Shown piece by piece: positions 8,494-16,755 of a stretch of DNA of 34,565 nt (its first letter is position 1; every line of letters begins with the position of its first letter). A program made the position numbers and the translations under genes. The notes under the pieces are model-generated. The model saw nothing but the letters and a program-made list of their open reading frames with translations. It was not told the origin of the DNA and ran no database searches. The stretch comes from an uncultured Holophagaceae bacterium (GTDB lineage: Bacteria; Acidobacteriota; Holophagae; Holophagales; Holophagaceae): assembly GCA_903840385.1 (NCBI GenBank), contig CAIMFT010000051.1:1-34565 (forward strand), written 5' to 3'.

Positions 8494-8516
8494 AATGGGC
8501 GTGACGGGCCCTCAGG

Positions 8517-9650
8517 CTACTTGCCACCGATGGCGATGCTACGCAGGTTGAGGCCGGCGCGCTGGAGGTCGAAGATGCGGGAGGCGGCGCCCAGGGCCAG
8601 CTGGGTCTCCATGTCCTCGCGGCCGCGCTTGGTGGCGCCGGCGGGGGGGACGGCGATCAGCTCGGCGGCGCCGGTGGACTTGGTCCAGCTCATGTCCATG
8701 GCGAAGGAGATCTTCTTGTCCTGGCTGCTGAACTCGCCCGCCACGTTGGACATGCGACCCTCGCCACCGTAGCCCACCCGGAGCCAGCCCGGGCCTTCGA
8801 AGCCGCGACTGCTGTTGGCCACATTGACTGCGGTGAGGCGGCCACCGGTGCCATAGCTGAAGTCCATGCGGGTGTGGACGCCCTGCTCATCGTTGCGGAA
8901 CTCCATCCGCACCGGCTGCTTGGTGGCCTTGTCGATGGCCACTTCCAGCTTGCCTCGCTTCCAGAAGCCCAGGCTCTGGGCCACGCTCTGCTCGCGCTTC
9001 TTGGGATCCCAGGCCGGGGTGGGGGCGCTGAAGACCAGGCGCTGGAGAGTGCGGCCCTCGGAGGTCTCCTCGCCGGCCTGGCTGGCCGAGAAGGTGGGGG
9101 CGTCGACGTAGACGGCCTTGATGTCGTTGAGGGTCTGGCGGAACCAGGACATGTAGGTGAGGGGAGCGTCTGCGGGAGCCAGGTCGATGCGGGTGGTGTA
9201 GGCGTTCTGCTCCTTGCTGTACAGGAAGCCGCGGTTGCCGCGCCGGGTGTAGAGCAGGGTGCCGAAGTCCCCGGCCAGGTCCGTGCGGAAGTCACCGTTG
9301 GCGAAGTAGGTGCTCTTCACCCGGAGGTTGGCCTGACCCCCGGTGCTGTTCCCCTTGACGGCGCCCTGGCTGAGGCTGTCCACCTTCTGGTTGATGGCGG
9401 CGCCGCTGAGGGAGATGCCCAGGGTGCCCTGCAGCTGGACGGCATTGATGGTCTGGTAGGGCTGACCGAACCAGGCGTTGTTCACCGCGTCCAGGGTCTC
9501 CAGGAGGGCCTTCCGGGCGGCATCTGCGTCAGGGTTGGCCTTGGCAGGCGTGGCCTTGGCGGCAGGCTTCGCCTTGGCGGCGGGCTTGGCTGGGGTCTGG
9601 GCAGGTAGGAGGCTGGCAATGAGCAACAGGGGCAGGACGGACAGGCGCAT
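8517..9650 (-). CDS. Exported protein of unknown function with Ala/Lys/Pro linker
   Basis: 377 residues starting at the ATG 9650-9648, which has AGGAG 6 nt upstream. Residues 1-18 (MRLSVLPLLLIASLLPAQ) form a signal peptide. Residues 19-46 are a flexible Ala/Lys/Pro repeat (AKPAAKAKPAAKATPAKA). The remaining 330 residues are beta-rich with many Gly, Ser and Thr and alternating hydrophobics, and contain YFANGDFRTDLAGDFGTLLY and LEVAIDKATKQPVRMEFRND. The latter recalls the substrate-lipid-binding sheet of LolA/LolB-like or outer-membrane-lipoprotein-sorting proteins, but the resemblance is only structural in style. I do not recognise the family. It is probably periplasmic or peptidoglycan-associated. 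The last codon lies just upstream of the tRNA-Pro promoter on the same strand. Confidence 0.85.
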   Translation of the reverse strand: MRLSVLPLLLIASLLPAQTPAKPAAKAKPAAKATPAKANPDADAARKALLETLDAVNNAWFGQPYQTINAVQLQGTLGISLSGAAINQKVDSLSQGAVKGNSTGGQANLRVKSTYFANGDFRTDLAGDFGTLLYTRRGNRGFLYSKEQNAYTTRIDLAPADAPLTYMSWFRQTLNDIKAVYVDAPTFSASQAGEETSEGRTLQRLVFSAPTPAWDPKKREQSVAQSLGFWKRGKLEVAIDKATKQPVRMEFRNDEQGVHTRMDFSYGTGGRLTAVNVANSSRGFEGPGWLRVGYGGEGRMSNVAGEFSSQDKKISFAMDMSWTKSTGAAELIAVPPAGATKRGREDMETQLALGAASRIFDLQRAGLNLRSIAIGGK

Positions 9651-9664
9651 GTGAACTCCTCGGG

Positions 9665-10048
9665 CTAACGATGATTGTGTCGGGCCGGGCCCTTTGGTTC
9701 CGGACGCTGCTTGGCGAAGCAGGCGCGGCACAGGGCCTTGGTCGGGTCATCCGGCAGGAAGGGCAGGTATTCGGAGGCCCCGCAGGCGGCACAGGTGATC
9801 TGGCTGAGGATGGTGGCCGCATCCCGGCCCCCCTTGCGGCGGTAGGTGAAGGAGCGGCGGTAGCAGTCGGGACAGAGGTAGAACTTCTGGCCGGCCTCGA
9901 CGACGAAGCCGTGGCCGCACTCGGCACAGGACTTCTCCCGGGGGGCCTCGGGGTCCGGCGGAGCCACGGCGGCCCGCTTGGTCAGCAGCACCGCAGGTAG
10001 CCGGACGGCTGGTTCCGTCGCTGGATCCACGGCCTCGGGATCTTTCAT
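9665..10048 (-). CDS. Double zinc-ribbon protein
   Basis: 127 residues. The N-terminal 45 residues are Pro/Ala-rich and probably disordered. Two four-cysteine zinc-binding modules follow: CAEC with CPDC, then CAAC with CRAC. The second module (ITCAACGASEYLPFLPDD then ALCRACF) resembles the CxxCG-x-PF-x-CRxCF zinc ribbon found in small proteins proposed to act in RNA or ribosome biology; the exact role is unknown. The open frame continues upstream to 10930 but that part is antisense to meaB. The ATG at 10048 has AGAGG about 11 nt upstream; another ATG at 10069 has none. It ends 14 nt before the exported-protein gene and is likely co-transcribed with it. Confidence 0.75.
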   Translation of the reverse strand: MKDPEAVDPATEPAVRLPAVLLTKRAAVAPPDPEAPREKSCAECGHGFVVEAGQKFYLCPDCYRRSFTYRRKGGRDAATILSQITCAACGASEYLPFLPDDPTKALCRACFAKQRPEPKGPARHNHR

Positions 10049-10177
10049 GGGGGCGGGCCCTCTCTTCATTTGTCTAGGTTCCACTTCGGCCAAAGCCGAG
10101 GGTCCAGGGTAGCCCATCCGGGGGCACCCTGCGAGTTCGGACCCTGGGGAAGGCCCCGGATCTGGCATCCTGGGCGC

Positions 10178-11116
10178 ATGTCCGCTGCCACCGATCTCCT
10201 GGAGCCCCTGCGTCGCGGGGAGGCCCGGGCCCTGGGCCGGGCCATCTCCTGGATGGAGAACGGCCACCCGGGGGCCCGGGACCTCATGGCCAGTCTCTGG
10301 CCCCACCTGGGCCGGGCTGCCGTGGTGGGCATCACCGGCTCCCCGGGGGCCGGCAAGAGCACCCTCACGGATCAGCTGGCCCGGACCCTGCGCGCCCAGG
10401 GCCAGCGGGTGGGCATCCTGGCCGTGGACCCCACCTCGCCCTTCAGCGGGGGCGCCATCCTGGGGGACCGCATCCGCATGGGCCGCTGCGCCTCGGATCC
10501 CGGCATCTTCATACGCAGCATGGCCACCCGGGGCGCCCTGGGCGGTCTCGCCCGGGCCACCCAGGACGCCATCGACCTCCTGGACGCCGCCGGCTACGAC
10601 ACGGTCATCGTGGAGACCGTGGGGGTGGGCCAGGACGAGGTGGATGTGGTGAGCTGCGTCCAGACCTGTGTGGTGGTGCTGGTCCCGGGCATGGGGGACG
10701 AGATCCAGGCCATCAAGGCCGGGATCATGGAGGTGGCCGATCTGTTCGTCATCAACAAGGCGGACCGGGACGGTGCCGACCAGGTGGAGCGGGAGATCGA
10801 GAGCATGAAGTCCCTGGCCCACCCCCGGGACTGGGACCCCCCGGTGCTGCGGACCGTGGCCCAGCGGGGGGAAGGCATTGGGGAGCTGCTCGACCAGCTC
10901 CGGGAGCACGGCGTCTGGCTGCGGGCGCACGGCGGCCTGGCCCGCAAGGCCCGGGAGCGGGCCCGCCTGCGCTTCGACTCCCTGCTGGCGGAGGCGGCCT
11001 CCCGCCGGGCCCGGGAGAAGGCTGGCCCGGAGCGGGTGGAGGCCGCTCTCCAGGGCATCGCTGACCGCCTGGTGGACCCCTACACGGCGGTGGAGGAAAT
11101 TCTGGACAAACTATAG
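10178..11116 (+). CDS. meaB: MeaB/ArgK-type GTPase, methylmalonyl-CoA mutase chaperone
   Basis: A 312-residue G3E-family GTPase. Walker A is GSPGAGKST (54-62), the conserved VDPTSPFSGGAILGDRIRM (83-101) is diagnostic of MeaB, and the nucleotide-specificity motif NKAD is at 193-196. The C-terminal dimerisation arm is rich in Arg and Ala. MeaB guards adenosylcobalamin-dependent mutases, loading cofactor and preventing inactivation. No mutase subunit gene is in this window, so its client is elsewhere on the chromosome. I chose the ATG at 10178, which matches the usual MeaB length; the upstream extension to 10070 is antisense to the zinc-ribbon start region. Confidence 0.92.
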   Translation: MSAATDLLEPLRRGEARALGRAISWMENGHPGARDLMASLWPHLGRAAVVGITGSPGAGKSTLTDQLARTLRAQGQRVGILAVDPTSPFSGGAILGDRIRMGRCASDPGIFIRSMATRGALGGLARATQDAIDLLDAAGYDTVIVETVGVGQDEVDVVSCVQTCVVVLVPGMGDEIQAIKAGIMEVADLFVINKADRDGADQVEREIESMKSLAHPRDWDPPVLRTVAQRGEGIGELLDQLREHGVWLRAHGGLARKARERARLRFDSLLAEAASRRAREKAGPERVEAALQGIADRLVDPYTAVEEILDKL

Positions 11117-11145
11117 TCCGGAGGCCCTGTTCCGATGAATGGGCC

Positions 11146-12333
11146 ATGGGTACCCGCAGCCTCAATAAGGATGAGACTCAAGCCATCCGCATGGCTTTTC
11201 AACGGTTGTGCGAAAATGACGAGTCTGTCCAGGTGCTCTATGGGACCTTTCGGGGAGACTTCAAGGTGCTGGCGGATGCCCCAGACCGGGTCATCCTGGC
11301 CATGTCCAGCCTGGAGCGCGGCCAGTGGGGGCTGAAGCCTGGCACCAGGCTCACCCTCCACCTCCTGGACCGGGGCCTGCCCTATGAGGCCGTGGTGGAC
11401 TTCGGCGGCCACGGCAGCTACCGCGGCACCGAGGCTGCCCATGTGACCCTGCCTCGCCTTCTGCGGGCCCTGGATACCCATCGGCTGGCGGAGTATGTGC
11501 CGGATCGCCCCATCCCATGCCCTTTCGCCGACCAGCAGAACAACATCAAGGACGGCTTTGCCACGGCCTTCGGGGAGGACGGCCTGGAGCTGGCCCCGCC
11601 GGAGAGCACCCGCTTCCTGGGGGACGTGCTGCGCCTCAACGCCACCTCCTCGGTGGACCTGCGCGCTGCGGTGGGGGAGACCCTGCCCCTCCCGGTGCGG
11701 GTGGCCTACTTTGGGGAGCGGACCTGGGGCCTGCGCATCACCGACCGGGCAGACCGGGTGCAGGTGGGCCGCTACCACCGCTGGCTCCTGGAGGCCGCGC
11801 ATGCCCAGGCCCAGCGAGATCAGTCCCGCTTCAGCCCGGGAGGGCTGGAGTCCCGTAGGCTGTTGGCCTCCCCCGGGGGGGCTGGCGCGGCGAAGACGCT
11901 GCCCGTGGCGCAGCCCCGCATCCTGGTGGACCGGGACCCGCTGATCCTGGTGCTGGCCGAGGGCGAGGCCTTCCCGGCCCGGCTGGCCGAGGCCGTGGGC
12001 CGGAAGTATGGCGTGGTGGCCCTGGATGCCGTGAAGGGCCCCCTTCGCCCCCTCCTGGCCCCCTTGGGCGTGGATGGCGCTGGCTGGGGCCGTCTCCGGC
12101 TGGTGGTGATTCACCCACCCCTGCGGTCCGGGTCACCCCTGGATCGCTGCCGGCAACTGGTCCGTGACGAGGGCTGCCCCTTGCCCGTGCTCATGGCCAC
12201 AGCAGGCGAGGGGCTGGAGCGGCGGCGGGGTCATGCCCTGGCAGTGGGGGCGGCCGGTCACCTGGTGGTGGACCCCTTCCAGGTGCTCAGCGTGCTCCGA
12301 ACCCTGGACCAGAGCCTGCATCCCCCCGCCTGA
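11146..12333 (+). CDS. Unrecognised protein, possibly PilZ-like N-terminus with receiver-like C-terminus
   Basis: 395 soluble residues with no signal peptide or membrane segment. The N-terminal 230 residues are beta-rich, with repeated blocks such as [20 protein letters not shown] and [20 protein letters not shown] that look like two tandem small beta-barrels; PilZ/YcgR-like domains have this texture. I do not see the RxxxR and D/NxSxxG c-di-GMP motifs. The C-terminal 135 residues run [16 protein letters not shown] to the end, alternating strand and helix like a response-regulator receiver, but with no Asp at the usual phospho-acceptor position (VVIHPP). That would make it a pseudo-receiver. 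It lies between meaB (29 nt) and a chemoreceptor gene (65 nt) on the same strand, so a signalling role is plausible. Confidence 0.7.
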   Translation: MGTRSLNKDETQAIRMAFQRLCENDESVQVLYGTFRGDFKVLADAPDRVILAMSSLERGQWGLKPGTRLTLHLLDRGLPYEAVVDFGGHGSYRGTEAAHVTLPRLLRALDTHRLAEYVPDRPIPCPFADQQNNIKDGFATAFGEDGLELAPPESTRFLGDVLRLNATSSVDLRAAVGETLPLPVRVAYFGERTWGLRITDRADRVQVGRYHRWLLEAAHAQAQRDQSRFSPGGLESRRLLASPGGAGAAKTLPVAQPRILVDRDPLILVLAEGEAFPARLAEAVGRKYGVVALDAVKGPLRPLLAPLGVDGAGWGRLRLVVIHPPLRSGSPLDRCRQLVRDEGCPLPVLMATAGEGLERRRGHALAVGAAGHLVVDPFQVLSVLRTLDQSLHPPA

Positions 12334-12398
12334 ATCTCAGGATCCCCCCGGCGGGGCCGATAACCAGGAAGCCGGTTCTTAACAAGGCGGAGCCCCCC

Positions 12399-13583
12399 AT
12401 GTCCCTGTCCCATCGCCTCAGCATCCGAGGAAAACTCCTGCTGATGATCCTGCCGCCCATCCTGGGCTATGCCTTCTTCAACCTGCACGACACCTGGACC
12501 ATCTACCAGCGGCTGCAGGCCCAGGGCCTGGTGGAGCGCGGGATGGACCTCTCCCAGGGGCCCTGGCGGGACCTCGTCTTCAACATCGCTGCCTCGTTCG
12601 TCGTGTGGATGCTCACGTTCCTGGTGGTCTACCGCATCAGCCTCTGGATCACCCGCCCCGCCCAGGCCCTGGCCGATGGCCTGCGCCGCAGCGACCTGAC
12701 CCTGCAGCTCGAGGTGGAGAGCACGGACGAGATTGGCCAGGCCGCCCAGGCCTTCAACGAGTACAACGCCCGGATCCGGGGCATCTTCCAGAGCGTCACC
12801 GGGTCCTCCAGCTCCGTGGCCAGCGGGGCCACCGAGCTCTCCGCGAGCAGCGAGCAGATGGCCGCCACCAGCGCCAGCCTGGCGCGGAACTCCGAGGCCC
12901 AGCGCGCCGCCTTCGAGCGCGTGGCCGCCGCTGTCACCGAGCTGTCCGCCTCCATCGAGCAGGTCTCCGGCAGCATCCACCGCTCCCAGGCCGAGTCCGA
13001 GGCGGCCGTGGCCGCGGTGCGGCGGGGCGCCCAGGCCGGGGGCGAGAGCGCTCATGCCATGGAGGACATCCGGGCCTCCACCTCGCGCATGGTGGCCGCC
13101 GTGCGCCTGATCCAGGACATCGCCCGCCAGACCAACCTGCTGTCGCTCAATGCCGCCATCGAGGCTGCCAAGGCCGGGACCATGGGCAAGGGCTTCGCCG
13201 TGGTGGCCGAGGAAGTCCGCAAGCTGGCGGAGCGCAGCGGCGCCGCCGCCCGCGAGATCGGCGAGCTCATCGAGCGCAGCAATGCCTCCGTGGACCAGGG
13301 CGCCGGCATGGTGGGCGCCACGGTGTCCGCCCTCAGCACCATCGAGACCAGCATCCAGGCCCTGGCCGCCGTGATCCTGGAGGTGGGTGCCGCGGCCGAC
13401 GAGCAGGCCCGCACCAGCGCCGAGGTGGCCGAGCAGGTGGAAGAGAACCTCGACCGCGTGGCCCACAACGCCTCGGCCTCGGCCCAGATGGCGCAGACCG
13501 TGGCCGAGGTGGCCCGCACCGCCGCCGACCTGGCCCGGGTGGCCGAGGACCAGCACCAGCAGGTGGGTCAGTTCCGGCTATAG
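12399..13583 (+). CDS. Methyl-accepting chemotaxis protein with minimal extracytoplasmic domain
   Basis: 394 residues. TM1 is at 11-28 and TM2 at 58-79, leaving only about 29 residues between them, too few for a ligand-binding domain. HAMP is at about 80-132, followed by a long coiled-coil signalling domain. The hairpin tip ([18 protein letters not shown] at 243-260, then [16 protein letters not shown]) is the conserved CheA/CheW contact. The ATG is preceded by GGAG with a 6-nt spacer. Signals are probably sensed through the membrane, the HAMP domain or a partner protein, as there is no sensory domain. No CheA, CheW or CheR is adjacent; the upstream 11146-12333 protein is the obvious candidate partner. 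Confidence 0.93.
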   Translation: MSLSHRLSIRGKLLLMILPPILGYAFFNLHDTWTIYQRLQAQGLVERGMDLSQGPWRDLVFNIAASFVVWMLTFLVVYRISLWITRPAQALADGLRRSDLTLQLEVESTDEIGQAAQAFNEYNARIRGIFQSVTGSSSSVASGATELSASSEQMAATSASLARNSEAQRAAFERVAAAVTELSASIEQVSGSIHRSQAESEAAVAAVRRGAQAGGESAHAMEDIRASTSRMVAAVRLIQDIARQTNLLSLNAAIEAAKAGTMGKGFAVVAEEVRKLAERSGAAAREIGELIERSNASVDQGAGMVGATVSALSTIETSIQALAAVILEVGAAADEQARTSAEVAEQVEENLDRVAHNASASAQMAQTVAEVARTAADLARVAEDQHQQVGQFRL

Positions 13584-13592
13584 AAGGCTTCC

Positions 13593-14447
13593 TCAGACTT
13601 CGCTGATCAGGCCGTAGAGGTCGGGCCGGCGGTCCCGGAAGAAGCCGAAGGAGGCCCGGTTCCGCCGGATCTCTGCCAAGTCCAGATCAGCGGTGATGAA
13701 GCCCGTGTCCGTGCGGCCCAGCTCTGCCACCTTCTCGCCGCGGTGGTCGGCGATGAAGGAGTGGCCGTAGAAGGTCTGGTCGCCCTCGGTGCCGATGCGG
13801 TTGGCGGCCACCACCGGCACCACGTTCGACACTGCGTGGCCGACCATGGCCCGCTGCCAGAGGTCCTTGGTGTCCAGGCCCGGGTTCTCAGGCTCGGTGC
13901 CGATGGCCGTGGGGTACAAGAGAAGCTCCGCCCCCATGAGCATCAGCACCCGGGCGCACTCGGGGTACCACTGGTCCCAGCAGATGCCGGCGCCCACCTT
14001 GCCGAAGCGGGTATCCCAGACCTTGAAGCCGCTGTTGCCGGGGCGGAAGTAGAACTTCTCCTCGTAGCCGGGCCCATCCGGGATGTGGCTCTTGCGGTAG
14101 ATGCCCAGCAGGGAGCCATCCGCATCCACCATGGCCAGGCTGTTGTAGTGGGCGTGCCCGTCCCGCTCGAAGAAGGAGACCGGGATGACCACCCCCAGCT
14201 CCCGGGCCAGGGCCTGGCAGCGGGCGATCGTGGGGTGGCCAACAGCGGGTTGCGCGAGGTCGAAGAAGGCGTCCTTCTCCTCCCGGCAGAAGTAGGGGCC
14301 CTCGAACAGCTCCGAGGGCAGGATGATCTGGGCGCCAGCGGCGGCGGCCTGGCGCACCAGGGCCTCCACCCGGGCGACGTTCTCGGCGAGGTCTTCGGTG
14401 AAGGCGCACTGGGTGGCGGCGACTCGAACAGGCTGGGCTGCGTTCAC
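13593..14447 (-). CDS. aguB: N-carbamoylputrescine amidase
   Basis: A 284-residue nitrilase-superfamily (CN-hydrolase) enzyme that converts N-carbamoylputrescine to putrescine, CO2 and ammonia, the last step of the agmatine route to putrescine. The catalytic triad is present: Glu46 in LPSELFEGPYF, Lys119 in YRKSHIPDGPGY and Cys156 in GAGICWDQWYPE. The KSHIPDGPGYEEKFYF stretch is specific to this subfamily. It starts at GTG 14447, which overlaps the stop of aguA by 4 nt (GTGA), with GGAGG immediately upstream, so translation is coupled to aguA. It converges on the chemoreceptor gene with 9 nt between them. Confidence 0.96.
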   Translation of the reverse strand: MNAAQPVRVAATQCAFTEDLAENVARVEALVRQAAAAGAQIILPSELFEGPYFCREEKDAFFDLAQPAVGHPTIARCQALARELGVVIPVSFFERDGHAHYNSLAMVDADGSLLGIYRKSHIPDGPGYEEKFYFRPGNSGFKVWDTRFGKVGAGICWDQWYPECARVLMLMGAELLLYPTAIGTEPENPGLDTKDLWQRAMVGHAVSNVVPVVAANRIGTEGDQTFYGHSFIADHRGEKVAELGRTDTGFITADLDLAEIRRNRASFGFFRDRRPDLYGLISEV

Positions 14448-15466
14448 AGGACCTCCGGCTGCTGCTGGGTGATGCAGTGGAAGGCACCTCCACCACTGAG
14501 GATGGCGAGGGCGGAGCGACCCAGCACCCGGCGGCCCGGGAAGAGGGGGGCCAGAGCGGCCACGGCGGCGGCACCGGCGGGGGTGCCATAGGTGGGCACG
14601 ACAACGCTGCGGTTGCCGATGTAGAAGTTCACATGGCTGGCGGGCAGGAGGCGGCCATCTTCATCGTGCAGGAGGCCCGGCGAGGGGATGCGGAGCACCT
14701 GCAGCCGGCGGCCCCGAGCGTCCGTGCAGGCGGCGAGGTCGGCGGCGATGCGGTCCAGGATGGGCGCATTGGGATCCGCCGGATCCTGCGCCGCCATGCA
14801 CACCACCACGCCCGGCGCCACGAAGCGGGCCAGGGTGTCGATGTGACCGTCGGTGTGGTCGTTGATGAGGCCCTCGTCCAGCCAGAGCACCTTGCGGGCG
14901 CCCAGGTCCGCCCGCAGGCGGGCCTCCACCTCGGCCTCGGACAGGCCAGGGTTGCGGTTGGGGTTGAGCAGGCACTGGCGCGTGGTGAGGAGCGTCCCCT
15001 CGCCGTCGGGCTCCACCGAGCCGCCCTCGAGGATCCAGTCAGCGTCCCAGCAAGGCACGCCGCTGCGCTCGGCCACCCGGCCGGCCACCGCGTCATCTTC
15101 CGGCAGCACGTACTTGCCACCCCAGCCGTTGAAGCCGAAGCAGGCCGCCCGCAGGGCACGGCCCTCCTGCAGGAAGATGGGCGCCGTGTCCCGCAGCCAG
15201 ATGTCGCCCACCGGAATGCGGTGGCAGCGGACCTGGGCCAGGATCGGCGCCAGGGCCAGACGAGCCTGGGCCTCGGCGGCGGCGTCCGCCACCAGCAGGT
15301 CCAGGGCCTCGCCGCCGTCCTCGGCAATGGCCAGGCACAGGGCCGTAAACTCGGCCTGGGCCGGGCCGAGGTTCTCCTGCCACAGGTGGCCATGGGCAGG
15401 CCAAGCCAGCCAGCAGGCACTGTGGGGGGCCCACTCGGCGGGCTGGATGAGGTCAACAGAGGTCAT
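14444..15466 (-). CDS. aguA: Agmatine deiminase
   Basis: 340 residues, guanidino-modifying fold. It hydrolyses agmatine to N-carbamoylputrescine and ammonia, feeding the product to AguB. Active-site elements are intact: GDIWLRDTAP (87-96), ILEGGS with Glu147, the NDHTDGHID block (202-210), and the nucleophile Cys331 in GGGAFHCITQQQP at the C-terminus. It is the first gene of the aguA-aguB operon. No arginine decarboxylase gene is seen in the window, so agmatine must come from elsewhere or from outside. The ATG at 15466 has only a weak ribosome site. Confidence 0.97.
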   Translation of the reverse strand: MTSVDLIQPAEWAPHSACWLAWPAHGHLWQENLGPAQAEFTALCLAIAEDGGEALDLLVADAAAEAQARLALAPILAQVRCHRIPVGDIWLRDTAPIFLQEGRALRAACFGFNGWGGKYVLPEDDAVAGRVAERSGVPCWDADWILEGGSVEPDGEGTLLTTRQCLLNPNRNPGLSEAEVEARLRADLGARKVLWLDEGLINDHTDGHIDTLARFVAPGVVVCMAAQDPADPNAPILDRIAADLAACTDARGRRLQVLRIPSPGLLHDEDGRLLPASHVNFYIGNRSVVVPTYGTPAGAAAVAALAPLFPGRRVLGRSALAILSGGGAFHCITQQQPEVL

Positions 15467-15568
15467 GGCGGAAGCGTATCAGGGGGGCCCCAACGCGGGG
15501 CGAACCTCCAGTTCAGCAAAACCCGGCCCCGCCGTCGAGCAGAAGGAACGCCGTGGCCCCAGGAAGGC

Positions 15569-16624
15569 TCAGGCCCGCCAGGCCTCCAGGACCCGGAAGC
15601 GGCTCCCCATCATGTTGGGCAGGGTGAGCTGCAGCAGGTTCTCGGTGCGGGCGCGGCGCTCTGGCTCCGGCAGGGCCTGCCACTCAGCCCCCCAGCGATC
15701 CAGGGGGGCGTGGGTGCGGATCCAGCGGCTGAGCTCCACCTGCCCGAGGCCGCCGAAGCCTTCACCTTCCAGCAGGGTGGCCAGGCGGGTGAAGTCCACA
15801 TCCGCGGTGAGGTCGGCCTCGCCCAGGTCCTCGTGCCACTTGCCATCAACCCCGTGGGCCTTGAAGCGCCGCAGGTCCGCACCCTTGGCCAGGAGGCGGC
15901 CGGCGGACTCGCCGTAGTCCACCGCCAGGAAGAGGCCCGCCTGCAGGGGCGTCGCGAGCTCATGCACCAGGCCCGGCAGGCCCTCACACCAGATGCTCCC
16001 GTCCATGGGCTCCAGCCCATCCGTGTGGGTCGCAAACCAGGCCCCGGCCTCACCGGGAGCACTGGCCTGCCACTGCGGGCCCTCGGGAGTGAGCACCTCT
16101 CGGGTCCACTGGTCTCCATCCCAGCGCCAGGGCTGAGCGGGCAGGGCGTCGAACAGCTCGTTCGAGAAGACGGCGCCCACAAAGGGCTCCAGGGGGTCCG
16201 TTTCGGCAACAAAGCGCGCGCGCTTTGTTGTGAGAAAAGGCGCAAGGGCTTCCTCCGCAGCCCTGCGCGCGGCGGGGTTGTCGTCGCAGTGGACGTAGAC
16301 GAGGGCCTCGGCGAAGGCTCCGGTGGCGGCGCTCAGCACATCGCGGCCCAGCCAGCCTCGGCCGGCACCGGGCTCCATGGCCGTGAACACCGCCGGGCGG
16401 CCCAGGTCCTCCCAGGCGGCCTCCAGGCGCAGGGCCAGCGTCTGCCCCAGCAGCGGCCCCAGGTCGAGGGCCGTGTAGTAGTCCTTCCCCGCAAAGCCCC
16501 AGGGGCCCTCCGCCCGCCGGTAGTACCCGTGCTCCGGGTGGTAGAGCCCCAGCGCCATCACCTCCGACGCAGGCACAGCGCCCTCAGCGAGGCGGGCTTG
16601 AAGGATGTCGTTCAGCGGATTCAT
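15569..16624 (-). CDS. SAM-dependent methyltransferase, MidA/NDUFAF7 family
   Basis: 351 residues. It starts MNPLNDILQARLAEGAVPAS at the ATG 16624-16622. The N-terminal region contains MALGLYHPEHGYY, typical of MidA, then the SAM-binding glycine loop MEPGAGRGWLGRD, and the family motif FSNELFDALP. The mitochondrial NDUFAF7 relative dimethylates an arginine of a complex I subunit; bacterial members are probably also protein-arginine methyltransferases, though bacterial substrates are unproven. The open frame extends upstream to 16804, but that extension is encoded by the CTTCGTGG repeat and is not part of the protein. Confidence 0.9.
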   Translation of the reverse strand: MNPLNDILQARLAEGAVPASEVMALGLYHPEHGYYRRAEGPWGFAGKDYYTALDLGPLLGQTLALRLEAAWEDLGRPAVFTAMEPGAGRGWLGRDVLSAATGAFAEALVYVHCDDNPAARRAAEEALAPFLTTKRARFVAETDPLEPFVGAVFSNELFDALPAQPWRWDGDQWTREVLTPEGPQWQASAPGEAGAWFATHTDGLEPMDGSIWCEGLPGLVHELATPLQAGLFLAVDYGESAGRLLAKGADLRRFKAHGVDGKWHEDLGEADLTADVDFTRLATLLEGEGFGGLGQVELSRWIRTHAPLDRWGAEWQALPEPERRARTENLLQLTLPNMMGSRFRVLEAWRA

Positions 16625-16655
16625 AGGGACTCGATCAAGGGTAGTGAAAGAACCT

Positions 16656-16726
16656 TTTAACCACGAAGGACTACCTGTGTACCGGGTTGTGTTTTTCTTC
16701 GTGGTCTTCGTGTCTTCGTGGTTAAA
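16656..16726. repeat. CTTCGTGGTT inverted/tandem repeat element
   Basis: A 13-bp inverted repeat, TTTAACCACGAAG (16656-16668) and CTTCGTGGTTAAA (16714-16726), encloses 45 nt. The right side also repeats the core, reading CTTCGTGGT then CTTCGTGT then CTTCGTGGTTAA. I know this CTTCGTGTCTTCGTGGTT pattern as a widely dispersed intergenic repeat in several bacterial phyla with no assigned function. It lies between midA-like and MMPL genes transcribed in the same direction. Confidence 0.7.
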
Positions 16727-16755
16727 CGCTTTTCTTTTTGTCTTCACTGGGACAA

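Noticed and set aside
9665..10930. A 421-codon frame on the minus strand
   Set aside because: Only the C-terminal 127 codons (9665-10048) form a plausible zinc-ribbon protein; the rest is antisense to meaB.
14477..16660. A 727-codon open frame on the plus strand
   Set aside because: It is antisense to aguA and the MidA-type gene, with low-complexity composition and no ribosome site.
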